Assembly: GCA_003864495.1 (NCBI GenBank) | Contig: ML133400.1 | Location: forward strand, 1,790,575 to 1,854,574 | DNA: 64,000 bases | DNA from: Nemopilema nomurai | Lineage: Eukaryota; Cnidaria; Scyphozoa; Rhizostomeae; Rhizostomatidae | Reading direction: 5' to 3' | Part shown: positions 49,871 to 62,589 of the stretch, one piece after another | How positions within the stretch are numbered: the first letter of the stretch is position 1 | Layout of the letters: every line of letters begins with the position of its first letter | The notes under the pieces: generated by a model | The model's database searches: none | Told to the model about the DNA's origin: nothing | The model's input: the letters and a program-made list of their open reading frames with translations, nothing else | Program-made: the position numbers and the translations under genes

Positions 49871-51483
49871 ATGATGATGATGATGAAGGTGAACAATGTG
49901 ACCATTCAAACTCCTTTTCTTAACAGAAGCTCTATCACGGCACAGACCAATGAAACCTGGACCAGCAGCACTGGAATAAGCAGAATCGATATAGTCCTAA
50001 TCACAATTTACATACCAAGTTTGCTTGTGGCAGCTTTGGGTAATTTGCTTGTAATTGTGGTAAGGCTTAGAAAGTACAGAAGCCATGGATTGTCAGCATA
50101 TAAGCAGTTAATATGTCATCTTTCTGTAGCAGACATAGTCTATGCAATAGCGATACCGCTGGATATTTACCTGAAGATCAATAGGAAAGATTGGCTTCAA
50201 CACACGTACAGCTGTAAAATCGTCCGCATGTCACTATCTGCATCACTCACAGCATCTATATGCATCCTGACAGCGATGGCATTTGAAAGGTTCCAGGGCA
50301 TTTCAAACCCACTGGCACATCACTGGTCAACGAAAAAGGTAATTTGTCATTGTCATTATGTGCTTATATGAATCGGAAATTGCTTTGTACTGAAGTTTTT
50401 TAAGCATATGATATGTATGGAAAGGATAGGAGAAGATAGCCGAGCTGAGAAGGAGAGGGAATAGAGGTTTGAAAAACCATGGAAAAATAAGATAATGAAT
50501 ATATAAAGGGTGCTGCGAGAGAGGAAAGCAGATCGGGAGAGTATTGAGGGGGGAAAAGGGGAGATGTAATACAGGAATGAGGGAAAGAAAGGAGAAACAT
50601 AGTAGACAGATGAAAAGTTGGGCAGTATAAGGATTGAAAAAGTGGGATGAGAGGGTTGTAAAAGGAACAAGAACAGGAAGAGAGAATGGATGAGGAGAGA
50701 AAAGAGATCTTGTGGAAGATGAGGGATGATGGAGAGTGAGATGGGAAAGAAAATTTAGAGGGATGAGTATGAAGGAGGATGAAGAAGTCTCCTTTGAAGA
50801 TAAGATTTGACTTAGATTACACAGCGTCTTCCCGATTGCTCTTTCAATAAGATCACGTGTCGAATCATTTTTAGGTGACCATCCTGGCAATAGTTATCTG
50901 GATATACAGCTATGGCATTTTCATCCCATATGCCAGAGCGTTGGATGTGGTTGATGGATACTGTAGCGACAACGTCTACCCCAGCAGTGAGTTCGTCAAG
51001 GGCTACACAATATTCCAGTTTCTTTCAAATTGGTTGGTGCCACTCATCTTCATAATCGCTTTTCATTTTGGCATGGTGATCAAAGTGATCAGCCATCGCC
51101 GAACAATCAAGCGAAGCACCTACCACACGCCGTGCACCCAAGGCCAGCACGGCAGCCAGCCAAGTCGAGCCAACAGGAAGAAGCGGAAGATGGTGAAGAT
51201 CCTTGTTGTCATCGTTACCCTCTTCGCCGTGCTCACACTACCCAACCATATCTGGTGGTTGTGGTACGAGTTCAGCGACCGGACGGAGACGAAGTACAAC
51301 CTGGACATTCTGGAGGTCTTCGCGGCCTTAGTTTACATGCACACTGCCGTCAACCCAGTCATTTACAGCATAATGGACAGGAGCTTTCGAGATGATGTCA
51401 AGGTCCTGTTTAGATGCAAACGGGTGGAGCCAGAGGCTGTTAGGATGCGAGCAATTAACGGGGCCACCCAGGAGAGCTATTGA
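49871..51483 (+). CDS. Class A (rhodopsin-like) G-protein-coupled receptor, peptide-receptor type
   Basis: A 358-residue seven-pass receptor in two exons, 49871-50338 and 50875-51483, joined in phase 0 (donor AAG|GTAATT, acceptor TTTTTAG). The frame-opening codon at 49844 is TTG; the real start is one of five consecutive ATGs at 49871-49885. The extracellular N-terminus has three N-glycosylation sequons (NVT, NRS, NET). TM1 carries GNLLV, TM2 LSVADIV; a Cys at the head of TM3 (YSCKIVR) and one in loop 2 (GYCSDN) can form the conserved disulphide. The DRY position reads ERF. TM6 is FAVLTLPNHIWWLW with the CWxP Cys/Trp absent but Pro kept, and TM7 holds NPVIYSIMD (NPxxY), followed by helix 8 with a Cys for palmitoylation. 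The basic loop 3 (NRKKRKM) suits G-protein coupling. The ligand is unknown; features are closest to neuropeptide receptors (NPY/galanin-like groups). AATAAA at 52066 may end the transcript. Confidence 0.92.
50339..50874 (+). other. GPCR intron with long homopurine-rich tract
   Basis: Between about 50400 and 50790 the plus strand is overwhelmingly A/G (GGAGAGGGAATAG…, GGGGGGAAAAGGGGAG). The pyrimidine-rich complement has few stop codons, which creates a spurious 187-codon minus ORF. Confidence 0.85.
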
Positions 51484-53382
51484 GCCAATTGACAATCTAG
51501 GTCGAGTTACGAAGATTCTTTCTATAGATCACACAGGAGATATTTGATCAGCTTCGATTTAATGCAACTTTTGATTCCTCTAAAATACGCTCATGCAATA
51601 CAACCTAAGGGTCCAAGATCAAAGTCAAATGAACTTAGTGAAATTAGTGAATTGGGACATGCGCTGGTTCCCTTAAAAGTGTTTAGACTGAACCGCGGAA
51701 GGTCCAAAATCTCTTGAGTCTATGTCTACAGAGACAATGGCCAGATCAAGTTTGATCCGATTTAGCAGCTTCAGTGCTAATGAAAAATCTTTTACTAGTC
51801 CAGCACAGTTTTTGGTTATTCCTGATTCGATCCTGTAGATGTGAGCGAAACTCATTTCGTCATAACGTGTCATTTTGTTTACAGAAACTTTAGCGAAAGT
51901 CACAAATGCGATAGCACCGTGTAAGTATAGCACATAAGCTACTTAAACTATATAAATCTAGATTTTCATGTAGGATTCATTATCATTTCAAAGAATGAAA
52001 ACTTAAATCATTCAAATTTGTCTTGCAAAATTTTAATTTCTTAATCATTTTCTGTAAATTTAATCAATAAACACTAGGTATAAATGGTAGAAAATTAAGC
52101 ATTTATGTACATAAATTATGCAAAAAAACAGATTTAGAAATTTGTCGCATCGTAACATTAGAGGAAGTGTATTCGCAAACACTGTCGATCCCAAATATCT
52201 ACTGTAAATATCGCAAATATGTATGATTGCCGAACCAAGATGGAGAACTTACCTTTCGGGCTCTTAGGACCTAAAGTTTGAATTGGTTGATTCAAATACT
52301 AGAAAGATGCCACTGAGCAATAGTAAATCGTTTGAAGATGTTGGAGCCAGCATTCGCTTATGCGACAATGAATCAATTGGCAATATTTGAATATGCAATG
52401 GCACAGTCATGTAAATGGACCTATTTTGGCAAATAAAGAAAATCACGTGTTACTACTTGTGCTTGGTTTGCTGTAAGCAACAGCTAATTACGCACAGATA
52501 TTTCAGTCTTCCTTAATGAAAGCTACAACAAACAATGTTAAATTGTTTATTTCTAGGTTTGCCTAGATGATTAGTGATTCGCTTGAAAAGTTTCGAGTAT
52601 CCTGTTTTTAGACGGTGCATTATCATGCTAGACTACGTGAAGCTAGCACGTGGTGTTTATTGTACATAGCTTACCTGCAAAAATCAGTACGTATAGCCGA
52701 TTTGATGTGTCGAGTTAGAACTGCACAATCTGAATAATCATGTATATAGTATAACCCGGCTTTCCACTGAGCTGTATCAGTAGCTATTGTAGTTGACGTT
52801 GAATTATGAGCGGAGATAATAAAACAAAGTTTTCGCAAATGCTTTTGACCCTCAATGCGCCTCCTCCTGCTTAAAGCCTTGCGGGGCTGCATGTACCAAA
52901 ACTGCAGTCTCCGGCGTCAGACGTGGTTCTCAGTGACTTCTTTGGCCAGATGTTAACGTAAGGCGATGAAACTCAATTAGATCAATGCTCTTGAAAATAC
53001 TATATGCTTTCAAACATAAAATGTCTTTATTTGTCCCAACACTTGGTAACTTTATACAAAATTCAACCAGGAGAAATCCTATTGGTCTGCACTCTGAGTA
53101 CTAATTGTTACGTGAAAAACTCGAATTTTCACTTCTATACAGGCGAGAATTCCTTAATAGATGGATACTCTCTCTTTCTTCTATACTCAATACCTTGTTG
53201 TAGTTTCAAAATAGTCGAAAGGCTACTCAAAAAAAATTTATTCTGGACAATCGCGTTTGTTGCATCCAAAAAGAGCAAAGACAGACTGAAATTCGAATCT
53301 CTTTAGTCGAATTCGACTTGCTCATTAAAGGAGTGAAGTCTTGCTAAACGTGAATCATAGCGGAAGAAGACAAAGTTCGAAA
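51484..53382. other. GPCR 3' UTR and spacer
   Basis: AATAAA at 52066-52071; the rest is AT-rich without a recognised gene. The promoter of the coiled-coil/MYND gene should be just left of 53383. Confidence 0.5.
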
Positions 53383-56300
53383 ATGGCGGAGAAAAACTCC
53401 AGCTTCCATGAATATGTTCCCGCAAGAAAGATGGCAAAAACGGATGAAAGTTGTGAGTCTACACGCAATTCATGATAACGCCATTTTGAATGATTCCTCT
53501 TCTCGATAATGTTTTGTGGCTTTCCCTAATGAACGCTTTTAATTTGAGAGTGAGCTTCATAACAGTATCTTCATCAAAGCGTCTCCGAAATGCAGTGATT
53601 AAGTAACTCAAAGTATCTTTAAAATGAGTATTCCACGAACATCATCCATTTTAAAATTCTTTCTTGAAAACAGAGAAGAGCGATATAAATACTGTTCCCT
53701 TTATTCATGCCAAACTCATCTGTAATTTCTTTAGGCACAGGTCATTCTTTTCAGTTCTGGTGAGAAATGCTAGAAACAACCATTTTCAAATTATGACGGA
53801 TACCAAACCTGCATAAGGTATTCTTAGAGTGTTCATCTATTTTTAAAGTGTTCATCGTCGGTGAAAGATTGCCAACTTAGTATTTGTGTAATACTCTCCG
53901 ATTTTGTACCCTACTGCAGCAACTTCAACAGAAGACGAAAATTTGCTTTGGACATGGAGCGAGAACCCAGAGCGAATGACGGAGATTGAGAAAATCAATA
54001 ACCAGCTACTTTTGGAACACCCGGAGGAGTATGAGGCACTAAGAAGCGAAGAACTCACTAGCATTTGTGCACAATTGGAAACGGCACTAGAGCAAGAAAG
54101 ACAAGTGCTCTCTAGACGATTAAATGAATCAATGGAGAAGCAATTCGAGACTCAAAAGAGGGAAATTGAGTCAGATTTAGAGCAGAGTATGGAAGATGAA
54201 ATTAAAAAGTCTGTAGATAGGGAACTGAAAAATGCAGAAAGACGAAAAGACTTTGAGTGCAAAAGAGCATATGCTAAAATAAAAAGTGAGATGATCAAAG
54301 CAAAAGTGGAAGGAAATAAGGTATGTTGCTATAACCTTAAATGTTTTATTCTTCTTAACTATGCATTAACTATGACTATGCAAAATGTTTAGCAAACTGC
54401 ATTTGATATACGATGGAAATTCTTAAGCAAGATTGTGGTTCACAGTAATGATGGAAGAATTCCAACATCCACAAAGGAGTATGACCGATTATGTCAAATA
54501 CACCTTTAGTTAGAAATAGAGAAAGAAACGAGTACGTCTTTGACGGGTACATCTTTCTACTAAATTGAAGCAGTTCAAGATGCTAAGAAGTTAATATGCT
54601 CAGAAAACACTTAAGGCCAGACCCTGCTATCTAAATCATCATGCAACACTTCTCCTTGCAATTTTGTATTTAGCAACGGCACTGGTGCTTCCATAGGCTA
54701 AAACTGCTTCACATTTCAAATAAAGGCCATGTTGTGGAGCAGAGTCATTTTCCTCTTTTCAAAATGTCTTTACATTGAGCACGTGTGTGTCGGGTCATTC
54801 CCCAGCAAATTGCATTCAGGAACAAAGTGCCGCAGATTTCTCCAATGCTCTTGTGTAATCAACAATATTGCAGTTGTTGATGATGAGCTGGTTAAAGTTA
54901 CGATGAATTTCTGTTCTCTATTAGTGAAATTTAAATGAGTACTGCTGGTGAAACTTTATTTACTACCGGCAGTGAAATTTCATTTAGTGTTGCTGGGAAA
55001 TTGTATTTTCTACTAACTTCTCACTAAGAACTAAAGAAGCTTCCTTTAGTACTGATGGATAAATCACATTTAGTACTGATGGCGAAGTTCAAATTAGTAC
55101 TACTAGTGAGATTTTATTTACTACTGCAGGTGAAATTTAATTAAGCATTGCTGTGGAAATTTCATTCACAACTGATGGTGGAATTTCATTTAGTACAGCT
55201 GGAAAAATTGTATTTTCTACTGATGTTAAGTTTTCACTAAGTACTTAATGTAAAGCTTTTAGTACTGATGGTTTAATCACATTTAGTAATCATTGCGAAA
55301 TTCAAATTTACTACTAGTGAGATTTTATTTACTACTGCAGGTGAAATTTGATTAAGCATTGCTGTGGAAATTTCATTCACAAATGATGGTGAAATTTCAT
55401 TTAGTACTACTGGTAAAATTTCATTTACCACTGATGGTGAAATTCTATTTTATACTGATGGGATTACCAAACGCATTTCCAAGGCCTCCTCCCACTTGTT
55501 GTGTAAGCTGCATTTTCCCTGAAACTATGTTTTGATAAAAATTGTAGTCAACTGTAACGTGCTTATTTAACCATAAACCGCCCCAGCAAGACGAATGTGT
55601 CTGAAATGAATTATGAATTAGGCAAGCAGCAAATTCGTGTACGGTTAACAGTTGCTTTGCCTAATTGAACAGTAAATTTCATTGATCCATTGCCGACTTG
55701 GTTGAAATTGCTTCATTCAAGCTTCTAATTGATTGAGTCACCATAACCACAAGTGGGCCCTTGCTTCATTTCCTATTGTTGATAGCCTTTGGCACCCGCT
55801 TGTGGATAATGCCGTCGCATTTTTTATTGTGGAACAAAACAACACAGAAGGTATCTCATACATGCCTCAAGGTACAATCGACGAAAGACCGACAGGGCAG
55901 TTAGCTTGATTCTCAAGGGCTGGTTGAATACAATGAATTAAATAATAAATAAAGAATATAATGATATAATGATTTAAGCTTATGGGCAAACTTGAAAAGA
56001 AGTCCGAAAATGCCTGATCATAGATGCAAATGTCATGCAAGGCAATAGAAGTTCTACTTCAGTTTGAGGTGTCAGGCACATGTATACGTATACGCGTATA
56101 TAAACCTATATATATATTTATAAGATAGGGGTTTGTCCGATAGAAATTCAAAAGCACATTGCACTATTGATAAAGAAGCATTACTCGAAGTAATTTGTTT
56201 CGTGAGCAAGAATGATTAATGTTTTCGCGATGGATTGAAGCGACACTTACAGCAAAGTACGTAATTGAATTAAATCGAGAGAAGATTTACCCTGGGTACC

Positions 56301-59124
56301 AGACTCAGTGGGGTAGAGAAGACTGAGAGAGCAAATGGATTCATCTTAGGGCTGGGTCCCAAGAAACGTCACAGTAGTGTGTGTAATATAATGCAGAATG
56401 GATGATTACAAAGAACAATGAGGCTTATACAGAGTATACTTGTATATGGCTGTACCCTAATGGAAAGAGTTTTTCCCTGTAGGCCTTTGCCTCACGAATA
56501 AATGTATATAGTAAAGAAGGGCTTTGACGAGGGCTTAAAACGCACGCGCATTCAACTGAGTATATATTGAAGAACGGGGAGAGACATACAGAATTGTGTA
56601 TATTTACTAGCCGGCTTCAATGAAAAATCTCTTTTAATATGCAGCTATAATTCCCATAGCGTAATCTCCACGGCTGTAATAATGACTGCCATTCCTGCTA
56701 TGAATACTTTAAATTGGATAAGTACTTACGTGATGTTACAAAAGAGACCTAGGGTGATACCTAAGTACTAGAAGATCAAAACAGAGACGCACTGAGCATA
56801 ATCTGCAATCTTCAAACTTATATATGCATAATCAGATGGCAAAGCAAAGTTTGGCTAGATCTTTTGGCGAATTGTATGTATGACTAGACATCCAAGTCTA
56901 AGTAGCTATTAGAAGAAATCCTAAAGAAGATTTTTCTATCTTCACAGAAAGAGTTGTGACCACTTTATCTCGGTCTAAAGCTGATGTGTTGTCTGGAGAC
57001 ACCTTCTCTCGAAGATGTATTATATAATTTTATCTTCTTTTCTTTGCTGTCTAGGAACATCTATCACAAATATATTTCTTTATCCCCATCTTAATCACTT
57101 TGTCTCCTACCACTGTCTTGTATCACAATCCTATCTGATATTTCAAGTTATTACAATTAAGTCCCCGAAGTGTGTGTCATATCGCCATTCTTTTGTGCAT
57201 CATGATAAATAGGCTGACAGCTATTCTGCTTTAGCGAATAGAGTCCTTCTGCATACGATTCTGTTTCAATCATAGGATCTAGCCGCTTCTCTCCTATTCC
57301 TCCACACTTTCAATGTTTATCGACCAATCAAATGCGGTGCTAAAATTTTGCTCTACCTATGCAGATATCTTGATAGCACCAAGATAAACAGCGATCACTT
57401 GAAGATGAACGCGGTCAGGGTTGTTTAACTCCTTTTGGTCCACCAACCGACATCTGAGATGCGGGTGGTTTTACAACATTTGAGTCGAAAATTATAAGCA
57501 GAACTATATGATGACTAGCTGTCAGGCATACACGAGACCAACAATCTTTAAAGAATGCCGGCGCGAACATTATATTGCAGCCAGATAAAGCGCTTTGATC
57601 TTTGATGTTGTGAGATCTGAATATGCTTTCTCATTGGTAATTGCGAGCGGTTTCGCCAAGTGAACTTGTATTCATCGTAAATGTTCACGAGGTGTGCGTT
57701 TCGAAACTTTATTGGTATCATTGTGTGCTTTCCTTGAATCAAACTGATACAGAGAAATCTCTAAGTAAAGAAGGTTAGAGTATGCAATGCAATTGATTCT
57801 GCAACACAGCATTGTATAGACAATGCTTTCAATTGCGGTCGCTGCAAAATAATGCATGTTTACTTATTCATTTTTCAAAAACTCCACCTTCATAGTAAAT
57901 ACGACGTTCTGTTAACCACCTGGACATCTAGACCGATTCATTCGGTATATTACTGACCCTTGTTCCTCCAGTCTTTTTAAAACAGAAACAAAGCTAGTTG
58001 ATACCTATTGGTTGGATTTTAAAAAAATCGCATCACGGGATAAAAATAAGATTTCCTACTGCCATCGCAAGAAATAAAAAAATTATTTCACAAGACTTCG
58101 AAGAGGAACATGAGAGGAATTCGTCATTTGAGTTTGCCAATTAATAAATTATGGCAAAGATTCTATTTCTAAATTTTAAAACATTGTTTGATTAAAAGTT
58201 AATGAAATCTGAATTGCGTTGAAACAATAACTAGCCACATTTAACCAAACTATCTTATTGTCAACTGCATAAATTGTCACTTATCAGAGTGCCTGTCATA
58301 ATCCAACAATGAATTTCAAACCTCCTTCAAATTTCAAGCAGTTGATGTGAGACGAATCGTAGCTAATAGACTAACATGCTACAGAGCTTCGTAAATGAAG
58401 CTTAGATTAAAAAGAATGATGTTGTGTCTAACAATTTTTAAATCGATTTCTGATTTTGGAATACTTCTTATGAAATTGCACGAAAAGGCGGGACTATGTT
58501 TGGCAATTGATGTGCAATGCTGAAGTTCGAGACACGAATGGCAAATTTCCCTGACATCTTAAAAAACGGAATTTTTGAACTGAAAGTGCGGGAAATGTAT
58601 ATGCAATCGGAATATTAGTATCCAGAGGCTTATTCACCTAAACGAGGCTTATTCACCTAAACGAGGCTTATTCACCTAAACGAGAGCGCAGATACACAAA
58701 CCGGAATCATTTATTATGATATACAAACACCCGGTCTGATTTTCACCATCTTCAAAGATTCGGGGCAATTCTTAAGGCTGTATCTGATCCAGTTAACCTG
58801 TTTTCTGCATCTCTATGTGATACAGAAATATTCATCCTTGGGGGAATTTTTTTTCATTTTGATCACCATTTCAATAGTTAATTAATCTGACTTCTAGTTG
58901 TAGATAACTGCAATTTGTAGGTCCGTTGAACGTATTATCTGTTATGGTGGATATTAGCAACTGAAACACACTTCTCCTCTTGAATCTAGATCTGCTTACA
59001 ATGCGGGAACCCTGACGCTGGCTACCCATGCGAGTGCCGAGATGCGTTTTATTGCAACAAAGATTGTCACAACAAGCACAAATGGATTCATACAACATAC
59101 TGTGACAGGTCCAAGTCGAAGTGA
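53383..59124 (+). CDS. Coiled-coil protein with C-terminal MYND zinc finger (unknown family)
   Basis: Three exons found, 201 residues: 53383-53452 (ATG in context AAAATGG; donor T|GTGAGT), 53920-54320 (acceptor CTACTGCAG), 58990-59124 (acceptor TTGAATCTAG; stop TGA). Phases fit exactly. Residues about 24-40 contain ENLLWTWSENPE; about 45-157 form a highly charged helix with heptad character (LEQERQVLSRRLNESMEK, EIKKSVDRELKNAERRKD). The last exon is a MYND finger: CLQC, then CEC, FYCNKDC, HKWIH and TTYC supply the Cys/His ligands; the second pair is C-x-C instead of C-x2-C. MYND fingers usually recruit partners through proline-rich peptides, and coil-plus-MYND is the arrangement of corepressors such as ZMYND8/11 and ETO. 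The 4.7-kb last intron may hide further exons. It is convergent with the other MYND gene at the right edge. Confidence 0.68.
54925..55470. repeat. Degenerate 24-bp minisatellite with higher-order duplication
   Basis: About 20 units of the type AGTACTGATGGTGAAATTTC plus ATTT, varying by substitutions and 1-bp indels. A larger block (GATTTTATTTACTACTGCAG… to GGAAATTTCATTCACAA) occurs twice about 210 bp apart, showing block duplication after divergence. Confidence 0.88.
58626..58685. repeat. 19-bp tandem repeat, three copies
   Basis: AGGCTTATTCACCTAAACG three times in a row without mismatch. Confidence 0.92.
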
Positions 59125-62100
59125 TTCAGGCTCGAATTTCTGGCATGATTCAGGCGACAAGATCAGCAGTTGCTGGAGAAAGCATTTTATTTCTTCTTGA
59201 GCATCCAAATATCTTGAAAGCCATAGCGGTATTAACAAGGCCTTAATGTGCCTGCTTCTGCTAGGCCGATGAAAAGTAGTGAAAAGGTAACAACAGAAGA
59301 TGTGTTTTTTATGACTACTTCCTCAAAGAAATTGCTGATCATTCATTCAATTAAGTGCATAAAAGTGACGTCAAGCTTTGATCTCTTGGAGAATTTAGAA
59401 CAGAATGAAATTCAAATCTTGACTTCTCTTTTCGATCAGGAGATTGTGACCATTGTCTCTAAGGAATAGATATCTAAAACGTTAATGTCAATGTGATTAG
59501 CGATAAGCTTATTACAAAAGTAAGACGCTCCACAAGGTTCCTCATTGCGTCCAATGTTAGGAGAAGCCTAGGTACCAATCTTTTCTCACAATCTTTGCCG
59601 ATGCTCTTGGCAGAGTGCAAAGGTCAGAGTGCAAACAGACTCGCCAGCATTGATCATGTCTATCCGTTTACCCTTCATTGCTTTATACAGTAAGCACAAC
59701 ATTTATGTGACACAAAGTTCCGAAATAGAATCTCGGCTGCGAGGCCTCTGTATGCACAGCTAAGGCTAACTGGCTTGTCGAGGATCATGGCGCTTGGTTT
59801 TGACATTACCTAAAATCATATGCACATTAGCCACTTCGTTCCAGAATCAATTTCAATCCCCACGGTGCATCAACATTGCTTTTTGTGCAATATCATAACA
59901 AAAGGCGATTTCTCCAGACGAAGGCCTTAGATAAAAGGCTATAAAACAGCGAGATGACCTCTGATTGTGACCTTTGAACTTTCACCTACTGAGACGAAAG
60001 CTTCCAACAGCTCTCGAGGTACTCATTATTGTTTCTATTCAGGCTCTATCTGTTAATAATTACTTCATATGTTCTCATCAATAAATGTTCGGATTCTCAA
60101 GGCTTCTTTAGGAAAAAATGATCTTTTTACTCATTTTTAAGCAACTCAAAAATACAATAGGTTAATACGATTCAACTAGAACACAAGACGTAACTCCAGT
60201 TTGAATAGAGCAACACTCAAAGTTTATGGCAGTGAACTAGAAGCAGCTTTATTACCAGCTAAACAGCTAAAGTTAAACACATGCAGTGACGGTATTTTCC
60301 CTCCACTTATGTTTACATAACTTGCTTGAATGATTCGTACTGCAAAACTCCAAACAACTATTCTCGCGAGGCTACTGAAATGACACCACTCTTTTTTCTA
60401 CGATTTGGCAGTTGAAAAAGATGAAGTTTGCTCAAAAGCGTGATAGAGCGAACCATTAAAATACGCACGTGGAGAGACCTTTTCCAGCTTTAGAATATTC
60501 TTATGCTTGAAGATTTCATTCAAAATGTAAATGTCATGCAAAGCTAAGGGCCTGAGTAAATCCTTGTTTTTTAAAATAACAAAATAGCTCTGATTGCTTA
60601 TGTTATCTAGTAGAATTGGCAATTAAAATAGTTGAGCAGCCTTTGCCATATGCAACAATTTGATACCTAAATGAAATATGCTACAATTTGATACCTGAAT
60701 GAAATGAAATGAGACTAATGGACATCGATGCTCGTTTACATCAATGAAAATTAAGTTTAAGGATTTTTGAATGCCTTGTTTGATATTACTTTGGGTCATC
60801 ATTAAAATATGATTCTCAAATGTCAACCTCATTGCATCGATCCCGCTTACCCTTGTTGCCTTAGGCATGCAGCCCCTATTAAGCTACTGGCATACCTTGA
60901 CGATTTGTAGGAGCGGGTGTAAACGGGTGAATTTACTAGCCAAAATCCAACTCTTGCTATCCAATATATAACTCATTTAGAGTTACTTACTATGAAATTT
61001 AACTGCTTTATCAATATGATCTTGTCAATTACGAGCAAATGAGATCCTTCTATCCACGTACTATCTCCAATGTTTCCTACTGTAAGAAATAAACTATATA
61101 AAATAGAATATAATGTATATACTATAGAAGTCAAGATACGCATCTACTGACATCTACTTTAGAATCAAATATTTCTGCGCTTGACGAAGTACTAAAAGCT
61201 CTTCAGAACGATCGCCAAAATAGTTGTATGCATTGAAGGCATTGATCATTTCCAAGAGACATGTGCTATGTGCCATGTGCTATAAGTTATTCTAGCACAA
61301 AACTTTAATTGAAAGCTTTAAGTAACTTCAATTGATAAGAAGCGTTTGATAAAAAACAGACTTCTTATCGACATTGCAAACTTGAGAATAGACTATCATG
61401 CTGGTTAAAACCAAAGACCTTTAAACTAAACATCTTGATCTATCGAGGAGCTTTCAAGCTTTGAAGTGATGATAGGCATCGCCGTCAGGATCAACCGATG
61501 TCCAATACTTGAAGATCACAAATCAAACTAAGATAAAACATATTTTTGCTCTACTATTGGAAATTGCACAGCATTGGAAATTTTTTCCCCAAAGCTCATT
61601 TTTAGCTTCACTGGATCTTTTCTAAACGTACCCAAGATTGATTCTTTGTCACACCCTTTTTGCTGGTAATGGACTTGATCGAAACTTGGGAAAATTTATT
61701 CCAAAGACCAATACATTTTTTTTCCATGTTTGTATGTTTGTTATCAAGCTTGAAATATTCTTGAATTTCTTTTCCTGTAGAATTTTTTGCCAAAATATTC
61801 AGTGCGGGGTATTTTAAAGTCAAAACTTGCAGTTTTGGATGGTTGAAGCTTTCAAAAAAGTATAAACTTTAAAGTATAAAGTATAAACTTTCTTTCTCCT
61901 CATTGTTTGTCACTGATTTCTTTTATTCCTGGTCTTCACCCTCTTGGTTGTTTATTTGTTTCATTTCTGTAGCTCCTCACACGTCCATCTTGCTCCTTTT
62001 AAGTACTGCTATCATCACATGGTTTTCAATTCCCTTTTGTTTAAGCTTTTGTATTTATTCGATTTCTCACCCGTTTTATATACACTGAAGATGACTTCTG

Positions 62101-62589
62101 ACTGAGTCGAAACGTTTCTCTTAATTGGCCAGTGTCATAACACGGATATGTCTATTGGCTAGCGTCTTCTAATGGATTTTCCCTGATTATGTCGTTCATA
62201 TAATTGGATGTGTCTCTTACAATAAAGATTTGTCGATTACAACATGGACTTTTTATTTATCGTCGTCCTCATCATCAAATTCGTTAAAAAGTATAAACTA
62301 GTGGCCATTTTTATTGCATTGATAACGGAAATTACAATGGTGTATTTAAAGCAATAAGACATACTCCACCCTTCCTTAAACTGCAGCGTGTAAAATATGT
62401 CACGTTTATCATATATGCTACCTACCCTGCCAGCACATAGTGAATACTTTCTTTCTTGTGGAGAACTCATCGTTAAAAGTGAACGTAAGAGAGACAAAGG
62501 TGTATCAGAAATTTTTCTGTTTACAAATAAAGATAAAGAGGTACAAAATACATCGGTTTTACATGTTTACAAAATATTTACTTCCAAAG
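59125..62589. other. Spacer between the two convergent MYND genes
   Basis: Holds both 3' UTRs. TTTATT at 62310-62315 (AATAAA on minus) could serve the right-hand gene. No other gene recognised. At 62085-62112 is a CTGAAGA…GTCGAAACG motif like that of Penelope-type elements. Confidence 0.5.

Larger units (their letters stand above)
54321..58989 (+). other. Large intron of the coiled-coil/MYND gene
   Basis: Donor GTATGT at 54321, acceptor at 58988-58989. It contains the 24-bp minisatellite (54925-55470), a TATATA-rich palindromic patch (56085-56125) and the 19-bp repeat at 58626-58685. No additional exon was recognised, but short ones cannot be excluded. Confidence 0.55.

Noticed and set aside
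50327..50890. 187-codon minus ORF rich in Ser, Phe, Pro and Leu
   Set aside because: It covers the pyrimidine-rich complement of the GPCR intron; low stop frequency is a composition effect and no family features are seen.
58871..59098. Cys-containing minus ORF beginning MLYESICACC
   Set aside because: Antisense reading of the plus MYND exon.
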